Below, in pieces: positions 23,622-33,444 of a stretch of DNA of 64,000 nt. Within the stretch, counting starts at the first letter, position 1. Each line of letters starts with the position of its first letter. The notes under the pieces were generated by a model. That model searched no databases. It was not told the DNA's origin and worked only from the letters and a program-made list of their open reading frames with translations. The position numbers and the translations under genes were made by a program. Location of the stretch: positions 114,127,793 to 114,191,792 of the forward strand of contig OZ024929.1 in NCBI GenBank assembly GCA_964017235.1, read 5' to 3'. The stretch is from Sabellastarte sp. h YS-2021. Its lineage: Eukaryota > Annelida > Polychaeta > Sabellida > Sabellidae.

Positions 23622-26600
23622 ATGTCCACCCCCCTGGGGGGTGGATATATTATTTTTGCTTTTTTCGCCGTCCGATGTCCGATGTCCGGCGTCCGGCGTC
23701 CGGCGTCCGATGTCCGGCGTCACGCATGGTTTCCGCTCATTTAAAGGAAAAGTATTAGAGCTATTGTCACCAAATTTGGTATGCAGGCTTATTGGGTCAG
23801 TAGCTTGCTTGGGATTGCTTTTGGCTGTTGTACCTCTTTTGCTTACTGAGTAATACTTAAGTACAGCTATTTTCAGTACCCATTGGTTTCCGTGCATTTA
23901 AGCCAAAATAATTAAAGATATTTTACTACAATTTTGAATACAAGATTGTTATGTCCATAGCTCGCTTGGTATTGCATTTGGGACTGATAGCTTTGTCAGT
24001 ACATGAGTAATAGCCATTTAGGTACTTCATTGTGTATTTTCAGTACTACTTTTGAGTAATTTGCTTCTATCTCCTTAACCGTGCGAGATAGAGCGATTTC
24101 GGCAAAATTTTCGACCCGCAGGGTATCTGAGGAGTGTACTCTTTGCAAATTTCAAAAAATTTTCCCCTCCCCAAAAATGGCGGCCATTTTGAATTTTCGA
24201 ATTTTTGCCAAAAATGGCAAAACACAAATTTGCTTCTATCTCCTTAACCGTGCGAGATAGAGCGATTTCGTCGAAATTTTCGACCCACAGGGTATCTAAG
24301 GAATGTAATATTTGCAATTTTCAAAAAATTTTCCCCTCCCCAAAAATGGCGGCCATTTTGAATTTTCGAATTTTTGCCAAAAATGGCAAAACACAAATTT
24401 GCTTCTATCTCCTTAACCGTGCGAGATAGAGCGATTTCGTCGAAATTTTCGACCCACAGGGTATCTAAGGGATGTAATATTTGCAATTTTCAAAAAAATT
24501 TCCCCTCCCCAAAAATGGCGGCCATTTTGAATTTTCGAATTTTTGCCAAAAATGGCAAAACACAAATTTGCTTCTATCTCCTTAACCGTGCGAGATAGAG
24601 CGATTTTCGGCAAAATTTTCGACCCACAGGGGATCTAAGGAATGCAATCTTTGCAATTTTCCAAAAATTTTCCCCTCCCCAAAAATGGCGGCCATTTTGA
24701 ATTTTCGAATTTTTGCCAAAAATGGCAAAACACTAATTTGCTTCTATCTCCTTAACTGTGCGAGATAGAGCGATTTCGGCAAAATTTTCGACACACAGGG
24801 TATCTAAGCAATGCAATCTTTGCAATTTTCAAAATATTTTCCCCTCCCCAAAAATGGCGGCCATTTTGAATTTTTGCCAAAAATGGCAAAACACAAATTT
24901 GCTTCTATCTCCTTAACCGTGCGAGATAGAGCGATTTCGTCGAAATTTTTGACCCACAGGGTATCTAAGGAATGTAATATTTGCAATTTTCAAAAAATTT
25001 TCCCCTCCCCAAAAATGGCGGCCATTTTGAATTTTCGAATTTTTGCCAAAAATGGCAAAACACAAATTTGCTTCTATCTCCTTAACCGTGCGAGATAGAG
25101 CGATTTCGTCGAAATTTTCGACCCACAGGGTATCTAAGGAATGCAATCTTTGCAATTTTCCAAAAATTTTCCCCTCCCCAAAAATGGCGGCCATTTTGAA
25201 TTTTCGAATTTTTGCCAAAAATGGCAAAACACAAATTTGCTTCTATCTCCTTAACCGTGCGAGATAGAGCGATTTCGTCGAAATTTTCGACCCACAGGGT
25301 ATCTAAGGAATGTAATATTTGCAATTTTCAAAAAAATTTCCCCTCCCCAAAAATGGCGGCCATTTTGAATTTTCGAATTTTTGCCAAAAATGGCAAAACA
25401 CAAATTTGCTTCTATCTCCTTAACCGTGCGAGATAGAGTGATTTCGGCAAAATTTTCGACCCACAGGGGATCTAAGGAATGCAATCTTTGCAATTTTCCA
25501 AAAATTTTCCCCTCCCCAAAAATGGCGGCCATTTTGAATTTTCGAATTTTTGCCAAAAATGGCAAAACACTAATTTGCTTCTATCTCCTTAACCGTGCGA
25601 GATAGAGCGATTTCGGCAAAATTTTCGACACACAGGGTATCTAAGCAATGCAATCTTTGCAATTTTCAAAATATTTTCCCCTCCCCAAAAATGGCGGCCA
25701 TTTTGAATTTTTGCCAAAAATGGCAAAACACAAATTTGCTTCTATCTCCTTAACCGTGCGAGATAGAGCGATTTCGTCGAAATTTTTGACCCACAGGGTA
25801 TCTAAGGAATGTAATATTTGCAATTTTCAAAAAATTTTCCCCTCCCCAAAAATGGCGGCCATTTTGAATTTTCGAATTTTTGCCAAAAATGGCAAAACAC
25901 AAATTTGCTTCTATCTCCTTAACCGTGCGAGATAGAGCGATTTCGTCGAAATTTTCGACCCACAGGGTATCTAAGGAATGCAATCTTTGCAATTTTCCAA
26001 AAATTTTCCCCTCCCCAAAAATGGCGGCCATTTTGAATTTTCGAATTTTTGCCAAAAATGGCAAAACACAAATTTGCTTCTATCTCCTTAACCGTGCGAG
26101 ATAGAGCGATTTCGTCGAAATTTTCGACCCACAGGGTATCTAAGGAATGTAATATTTGCAATTTTCAAAAAAATTTCCCCTCCCCAAAAATGGCGGCCAT
26201 TTTGAATTTTCGAATTTTTGCCAAAAATGGCAAAACACAAATTTGCTTCTATCTCCTTAACCGTGCGAGATAGAGTGATTTCGGCAAAATTTTCGACCCA
26301 CAGGGGATCTAAGGAATGCAATCTTTGCAATTTTCCAAAAATTTTCCCCTCCCCAAAAATGGCGGCCATTTTGAATTTTCGAATTTTTGCCAAAAATGGC
26401 AAAACACTAATTTGCTTCTATCTCCTTAACCGTGCGAGATAGAGCGATTTCGGCAAAATTTTAGACGCACAGGGTATCTAAGCAATGCAATCTTTGCAAT
26501 TTTCAAAATATTTTCCCCTCCCCAAAAATGGCGGCCATTTTGAATTTTCGAATTTTTGCCAAAAATGGCAAAACACAAATTTGCTTCTATCTCCTTAACC

Positions 26601-29213
26601 GTGCGAGATAGAGCGATTTCGTCGAAATTTTCGACCCACAGGGTATCTAAGGAATGCAATCTTTGCAATTTTCAAAAAATTTTCCCCTCCCCAAAAATGG
26701 CGGCCATTTTGAATTTTCGAATTTTTGCCAAAAATGGCAAAACACAAATTTGCTTCTATCTCCTTAACCGTGCGAGATAGAGCGATTTCGTCGAAATTTT
26801 CGACCCACAGGGTATCTAAGGAATGCAATCTTTGCAATTTTCCAAAAATTTTCCCCTCCCCAAAAATGGCGGCCATTTTGAATTTTCGAATTTTTGCCAA
26901 AAATGGCAAAACACAAATTTGCTTCTATCTCCTTAACCGTGCGAGATAGAGCGATTTCATCGAAATTTTCGACCCACAGGGTATCTAAGGAATGTAATAT
27001 TTGCAATTTTCAAAAAAATTTCCCCTCCCCAAAAATGGCGGCCATTTTGAATTTTCGAATTTTTGCCAAAAATGGCAAAACACAAATTTGCTTCTATCTC
27101 CTTAACCGTGCGAGATAGAGCGATTTCGGCAAAATTTTCGACACACAGGGTATCTAACCAATGCAATCTTTGCAATTTTCAAAATATTTTCCCCTCCCCA
27201 AAAATGGCGGCCATTTTGAATTTTTGAATTTTTGCCAAAAATGGCAAAACACAAATTTGCTTCTATCTCCTTAACCGTGCGAGATAGAGCGATTTCGTCG
27301 AAATTTTCGACCCACAGGGTATCTAAGGAATGTAATATTTGCAATTTTCAAAAAATTTTCCCCTCCCCAAAAATGGCGGCCATTTTGAATTTTCGAATTT
27401 TTGCCAAAAATGGCAAAACACAAATTTGCTTCTATCTCCTTAACCGTGCGAGATAGAGCGATTTCGTCGAAATTTTCGACCCACAGGGTATCTAAGGAAT
27501 GCAATCTTTGCAATTTTCCAAAAATTTTCCCCTCCCCAAAAATGGCGGCCATTTTGAATTTTCGAATTTTTGCCAAAAATGGCAAAACACAAATTTGCTT
27601 CTATCTCCTTAACCGTGCGAGATAGAGCGATTTCGTCGAAATTTTCGACCCACAGGGTATCTAAGGAATGTAATATTTGCAATTTTCAAAAAAATTTCCC
27701 CTCCCCAAAAATGGCGGCCATTTTGAATTTTCGAATTTTTGCCAAAAATGGCAAAACACAAATTTGCTTCTATCTCCTTAACCGTGCGAGATAGAGCGAT
27801 TTCGGCAAAATTTTCGACCCACAGGGTATCTAAGCAATGCAATCTTTGCAATTTTCAAAATATTTTTCCCTCCCCAAAAATGGCGGCCATTTTGAATTTT
27901 CGAATTTTTGCCAAAAATGGCAAAACACAAATTTGCTTCTATCTCCTTAACCGTGCGAGATAGAGCGATTTCATCGAAATTTTCGACCCACAGGGTATCT
28001 AAGGAATGCAATCTTTGCAATTTTCCAAAAATTTTCCCCTCCCCAAAAATGGCGGCCATTTTGAATTTTCGAATTTTTGCCAAAAATGGCAAAACACAAA
28101 TTTGCTTCTATCTCCTTAACCGTGCGAGATAGAGCGATTTCATCGAAATTTTCGACCCACAGGGTATCTAAGGAATGTAATATTTGCAATTTTCAAAAAA
28201 TTTTCCCCTCCCCAAAAATGGCGGCCATTTTGAATTTTCGAATTTTTGCCAAAAATGGCAAAACACAAATTTGCTTCTATCTCCTTAACCGTGCGAGATA
28301 GAGCGATTTCGTCGAAATTTTCGACCCACAGGGTATCTAAGGAATGCAATCTTTGCAATTTTCCAAAAATTTTCCCCTCCCCAAAAATGGCGGCCATTTT
28401 GAATTTTCGAATTTTTGCCAAAAATGGCAAAACACAAATTTGCTTCTATCTCCTTAACCGTGCCAGATAGAGTGATTTCGTCAAAATTTTCGACCCACAG
28501 GGTATCTGAGCATTGTACTCTTGGTAATTTCTAAAAAATTTTCCCCTCCCCTAAAATGGCGGCCATTTTGAATTTTCAAATTTTTGCCAAAAATGGCAAA
28601 ACACAAATTTGCTTCTATCTCCTTAACCATGCGAGATAGAGCGATTTCGTCGAAATTTTCAACCCACAGGGTATCTAAGAAATGTAATCTTTGCAATTTT
28701 CAAAAAATTTTCCCCTCCCCAAAAATGGCAGCCATTTTGAATTTTCGAATTTTTGCCCAAAATGGAAAAACACAAACTGGCCTTAACCGTGCAAAATAGA
28801 GTTATTTTGTTGAAATTTTCGACCCATAGGGTATCTAAGAAATGTACTCTTGGCAATTTTCAAAAAAATTTCCTTTTCCCAATAATGGCGGCCATTTTGA
28901 ATTTTCAAATTTTTGCCAAAAATAGAAAAACAGGAATTGGCTTCTATCTTCTTAACCGTGCAAGATAGAGTGATTTCGTCAAAATTTTCAACCCAACCAA
29001 TGCAAAAAGGCATGAAGCTGAAATAAATTACATCTACACTATCAAATATTTAAGCATCATTGATATATTTTACAAATGAAACAGGGTCTTGTAAGACTAC
29101 TGTACAATTTGGGCAAAAGGTTCATGGGTGGACATTACACATGATAATGTGTGTTCTTCTATGCTATCCTGTTTCTATTCGCATCTACTATCAACAGGGC
29201 GGCCTATTTCTAG
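23622..29213 (+). mobile_element. M2: Helitron-like module with a ~29-copy 169-bp satellite array
   Basis: It starts ATGTCCACCC with the near-perfect palindrome CCACCCCCCTGGGGGGTGG (23626-23644), then a GTCCGGC/GTCCGAT microrepeat (23668-23720). It ends with the tail 'CAACAGGGCGGCCTATTTCTAG' at 29192-29213, followed by TTTT. 5' and tail sequences match M1; the main difference is satellite copy number (3.5 versus ~29). There is no protein gene. It sits inside the TA/TIR element. Confidence 0.55.
24057..28990. repeat. 169-bp satellite array, ~29 units
   Basis: Units read 'AAATTTGCTTCTATCTCCTT', 'AACCGTGCGAGATAGAGCGA', 'TTTCGTCGAAATTTTCGACC' and AAAATGGCGGCCATTTTGAA. Central units are near identical, edge units diverged, as expected from unequal exchange. 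The block 24811-25647 is repeated almost exactly 837 bp downstream (25648-26484). Every frame of 74, 80 or 104 codons here is an accident of the repeat and none is annotated as a gene. Confidence 0.95.
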
Positions 29214-29603
29214 TTTTATTCAATATTTGTTGGGAAAAAATGTCCCTTTTAGCACACCCATCATGAAACACTTTCCGGGATGAAGTTTCGGTCAATCCGG
29301 TAGAAAAACGGTGTTTCGACATTTAGAAATACCCACTTCCTGTAAATATGGCGGTAGATGAAAACAAACTCGAAAGTCTTGATAAAAATGTTAATTTATT
29401 AAGTAAAAATACGTAAATTATATAGAAAAATATTTGGATATTGAGAAAAATTAAGAAAGGTAAGATTTAAGATGAATAATCGATCATTAGTAACCTTTTA
29501 TAACCAACCGCAATTGTGCACTGTCACTGTCTGATCGGTCACCCACTAGAAGTTGCCAAGCATATTGCTTTGAAAAGAGATAGGGTGCGGTTACAAGGGC
29601 GGA
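29214..29603. other. Interior of the TIR element, right of M2; no gene
   Basis: About 390 bases of AT-rich sequence with no recognisable coding capacity. It ends in the right TIR. Confidence 0.5.
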
Positions 29604-29626
29604 TGCGCTAAATAGGTCATTTACGG

Positions 29627-29852
29627 TATAAATATTTTATGGGTTCTTTGCTTTCCATACCCCTGCACAGACTGGAACTGATTAGTCTTTCGGCAAACCT
29701 GGCAACAAGTGTTGCCATGGCAACACTTTTTTATGTTTCTTGGACTTGTAAATATTTTTATGGGTTCTTTGCTTTCCATACCCCTGCACAGACTGCAGCT
29801 GATTACTTTTTCGGCAACACCTGGTAACAAGTGTTGCCATGGCAACACTTTT
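29627..29852. repeat. RFX-palindrome array, middle part
   Basis: Two units with perfect palindromes GTGTTGCCATGGCAACAC at 29709-29726 and 29831-29848 and the phrase 'TGGGTTCTTTGCTTTCCATA'. The array is cut at ~29853 by Hel-2 and resumes at 39131. Confidence 0.85.
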
Positions 29853-30239
29853 TATGTCACTCTGCGGCGTGGGCGTACGTGTCCGCGTCCGCGTGAACAA
29901 CTTCTTCTCCAAAACTACAAGGCCTAGAGACATGCTGTTTTTTTTAAAAGATACCTTATCTATCGAGGATGAAAAATTGTTCAAGGCATGCAAATCTGTC
30001 TGTTCGTCTATTTGCTAGAGACATTACAAGGGGGTACCCCCACCAAAAGTGTGAAAATTTCAACTTTTTATCACAATTTTCTCAGTGACTATTGCAGGGA
30101 TTTCTCTCATATCTTGCATATATGTACTAGGCCAGAGGTAGATTCTCTTGTGTGAGTATGATACCTGGATCTGTCTTACTTTTTTTTTAATAAATTTTTT
30201 TAATAATTTTTAATGCATTAAAATTCATGAAATCATGCA

Positions 30240-31108
30240 CTAAATCACTTATAACTTCAAAAGTGTTGCATTTACAGCATTTTGTGAAAATATGTTGTTC
30301 AGCTACTTTTTTCATAGCTACAATATGGTGAGTAAGTTGGGTGTCTGTCTCAATAGCTAAGTGAGTAATAGCTACTTTTGGGCTTTTCAGTAACTTCCAT
30401 TATGAGTAAAATCACTTGTAACTTAAAAGCTATTGCATTTAGAGAATTTCGTATATATATGTTATTCAGCTACTTTTGGGACAGCTATAACATAGTGAAA
30501 TTTCAGACCTGTAGCTCATGGCATAGCTGAGTAATAGCTACTTTTAGGTTATCACTGTTGAGTAAATCGCTTATAACTTGAAAACTATTGCATTTAGAGA
30601 ATTTCGTATAAATATGTTATTCAGCTACTTTTGGGTCAGCTATAACATAGTAAAATTTCAGACCTGTAGCTCATTGCATAGCTGAGTAATAGCTACTTTT
30701 AGGTTATCACTGTTGAGTAAATCACTTATATCTTGAAAAGTGTTGCATTTAGAGCATTTTGTTAAAATATGTTATTCAGCTACTTTTTTCATAGCTACAA
30801 TATGGTGAGTAAGTTGGGTGTCTGTCTCAATAGCTAAGTGAGTAATAGCTACTTTTGGGCTTTTCAGTAACTTCCATCATGAGTAAAATCACTTGTAACT
30901 TAAAAACTATTCCATTTAGAGAATTTCGTATAAATAATTATGTTATTCAGCTACTTTTGGGCCAGCTATAACATAGTAAAATTTCAGACCTGTAGCTCAT
31001 GGCATAGCTGAGTAATAGCTACTTTTAGGTTATCACTGTTGAGTAAATCACTTATAACTTGAAAACTATTGCATTTAGAGTATTTTGTTTCAATATGTTA
31101 TTCACCTA
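30240..31108. repeat. 155-bp array in Hel-2, left of DIRS-A
   Basis: 'CATAGCTGAGTAATAGCTAC', 'GTTGAGTAAATC.CTTATAAC' and 'GGTCAGCTATAACATAGT' recur at ~154 bp. DIRS-A is inserted between 'TTCACCTATTTT' and 'GGGGTCAGCTATAACATAG', splitting one unit. Confidence 0.9.
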
Positions 31109-31121
31109 TTTTATTGCGTTA

Positions 31122-31299
31122 ATACATCCTATCCAATGGACAATTGCTTTACCGGTCGGCGCGACCGGTCCCGCCAAACGTCAGAAAAAGACGTCCTGTA
31201 TATACTACAGGCAGGACCGGTCACAGAGTGTGCATTCGCCAGGTGGCGCATCGTACTTCATTTCCTGTTTACCTATTGACATCATAGTATCTTTTTCGT
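31122..31299 (+). repeat. DIRS-A left inverted terminal repeat
   Basis: About 178 bp from CATCCTATCCAATGGAC to CTTTTTCGT. It is the reverse complement of 37220-37396 with a few mismatches. It probably carries the element promoter, but no TATA box stands out. Confidence 0.92.
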
Positions 31300-31422
31300 T
31301 TGGCGCGAAAGAGTGTGCAGAAGATTTTCTTCAGAGATACGTTTTTGAAGTTTTACAACGAACTCTTCCAAGTTTCTTGTTTTTTATTAGTATGGAGTAA
31401 TTCTACAACGTTACTGATCATT

Positions 31423-33438
31423 ATGTCGTCTCCTGGACAGAAACGAGGTTCTTGCGGGCACGTTATGGCCCTTTTCGACAACCACCAGAAATGCGCGCGT
31501 TGTCGTGACAAGGGGGTGGGAGACGACCCCTGTGTTAAAAAGCTGGATTGCCAGATCTGTAAGTCTTTTACGCCTGCGCAGATCCACCAGTTAGCAACTC
31601 CGACCTACAAGGAAAGGAAAGAACGTTCTGAGCAGAAGAGGGCTGACGGTAATGCAAGCACGACCCCCACTCTCGTGGACCCTTCAGAAGTTACACTGTT
31701 GGGACGGGTTAGCTGTGACAAGTCCTCCCCTGTTGATTCTACTCCAAAGAAGAAGAAGCGTTCTGATGGCTCCCCAAGGTCGAGTAAACGGAAGCATAGC
31801 AGCAAACCTACTTCAGACGACCTCAAGTCCCTTGAAGACAAGTGGAGTGAGAGATTTTCACGTCTAGAAGCTATGCTGATTAACCAATCCTTTGCTGTTC
31901 CGGTGAGACCGGTGACCTCTGCCTCTGTGGTGCCCAGAGAACACCCTTTCTTTGATCCGGGTGCTTCTACAAGTGTTTTGTCTTCTGAGGGCACTGGTGA
32001 CGTTGCTACGCAGTTGACGGCTACCCAACCTCCACTGGGGGTTCCCGGTACTGAGGCTGAGAGAGATGGTGTTGAGAGTGCTACCCACCCTGTTCAGGGC
32101 CCCGGTACCTCTACAGTGTTAGCCACCCAACCTTTACTGGTTCCCGGTGCAGGGACGGCCACCCAGCCTTCACAGGCTCCTGGTGCGGGTCCTGCTGGTG
32201 TTGAAACTACGCTGCATAACCAGTCGCCTCCCATTGGCCAGGAATCTGACGTTGCTAGGCAATCAGATAGTAAGGCTGAGTTGGATGGGGAACCGTCATC
32301 TCCGGCTAGTATTCACTGCCAGGGTGATTTACCGGACACAGCTACAGATCAGGACCTCTCTGAAGACGCCAATTACAGGGAAACTATTAGAGGGGTTAGA
32401 AGTTTCATGAACTGGCATCACATCCTGGATTATGACAACTTTACTGCCTCTATGGATGATAATCCTTTTGCCGGTTCTAGAGTGAAGACTACCGGTAAAG
32501 TGTCAGTTAAATTGCCGGTTGATGAATGGCTTTGCAAAAAAACTGGAGAAACTGAATGTAACTATTGCTGAAGGTTATCCAGCTAGAAATTCTGAAACCA
32601 GTGGACTGCTACGTGACCAGTTTGTAAAGACTCCACGTTCTTCCAAGTGGTACGAAATGCAAGCAGTTAAGAAGGGCGACGCGTCTACCCAGGCTGTATC
32701 CCACTGGTCTCCGGAACCGGCAAAGCTGAACAGCATGTTCTCTAGGGTCGCAAGAAGAAGTTTACCTTCTGTTCCAGCTTCCCGTACATTCAGCCAAGAT
32801 ACCCTTAGAAGGTGGGAGAAGGCATTCAGGGAACAATCCGTGATGTGTAATCACGCTGCTGGTTTATCTAGATGCCTTACTAAAGTGCAGGATTCAATGG
32901 TTACCCAGCTGAAGTCTCTCCGGTCAGATCCATCAAAGGGCAAGAGTGCTGAGAGAACCCAGCAAGCTATTGAAGAACTTGAATATCTGGTGACCTTTAA
33001 CCGGTCAATCTCCCAAGCTATGCAGCGCACCATGCAGGATCTCTCAGAGGGAGTTTTTATCAGCATGGCCAACCTCACTCTGGCACGTCGGGATAGCTAT
33101 CTGGAGTTTATCCGTGGTGGAGTTAAACCTGACACCTTAACTGCCTTCGTACATCTCCAGTCCACTTACTCTCACTGTTCCCGGACAGCTTACTGGTCAA
33201 GGCAGAAGATGAGATTTCCCGTAGTGAGGAGAGGCGTTCTATGGGTAACACACAGAGGAAACCCGGACGTTTTCATCCGTACGTTCCCTCCAGTACTAAA
33301 CCTTCACACCAGCCGGACCGGAAACCCACTACACCGGCTTGGAAACAAATCAGAGACCGGCAAACTGGTCAGAAAGGTGGGGGTAAAGCCTCAAACTTCA
33401 ACCAGAAGCCGGCCAAAGGGTTTAAGAAGCATAAATGA
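31423..33438 (+). pseudogene. DIRS-A gag-like protein, two compensating frameshifts
   Basis: The start is ATG 31423 (MSSPGQKRG); the frame is open further upstream only through non-ATG codons within the ITR border. The N-terminus has a C/H cluster (CGH...H..C..C, then GDDPC and C..C) shared with elements C and D. A long Ser/Thr/Pro-rich middle and a C-terminal Lys-rich tail follow. The frame moves by one base at the A7 run 32536-32542 and returns by a one-base loss near 33146, so ~200 residues are read out of frame. The C-terminal part has the DIRS gag phrase L.DQF..TPRSSKWY. It ends at TGA 33436-33438. Confidence 0.85.
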
Positions 33439-33444
33439 CAATTA
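33432..33444 (+). promoter_or_regulatory. Candidate stop-codon readthrough site TAAATGACAATTA (DIRS-A)
   Basis: The gag stop TGA (33436-33438) is followed by CAATTA, which fits the type-I readthrough context stop-CAR-YYA known from tobamoviruses. The frame stays open after the stop for 1,080 codons. DIRS-C has the identical 13 bases at its gag stop. Function is inferred, not shown. Confidence 0.55.

Larger units (their letters stand above)
23575..29626. mobile_element. TIR element with TA target duplication (MITE-like), interrupted by M2
   Basis: The left end CCGTAAATGACCTATTTAGC continues GCA and is matched by the exact reverse complement at 29604-29626, a 23-bp terminal inverted repeat. 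TA flanks both sides (23573-23574 and 29627-29628). Uninterrupted copies of the host repeat (for example near 39146 and 39264, 'GGGCTTATAAATATTTTATG') show the empty site with a single TA. Without M2 the element would be ~460 bp. TA duplication fits Tc1/mariner-like MITEs. No transposase is present. Confidence 0.75.

Noticed and set aside
24057..28990. Dozens of 74-, 80- and 104-codon open frames on both strands
   Set aside because: They are the same frames of one 169-bp satellite unit repeated; they lack splice or start context and vary with unit indels.
31300..31422. Extension of DIRS-A gag upstream of ATG 31423
   Set aside because: It relies on a TTG start inside the ITR border; DIRS-C gag starts at the equivalent ATG (M-x-SPGQK).
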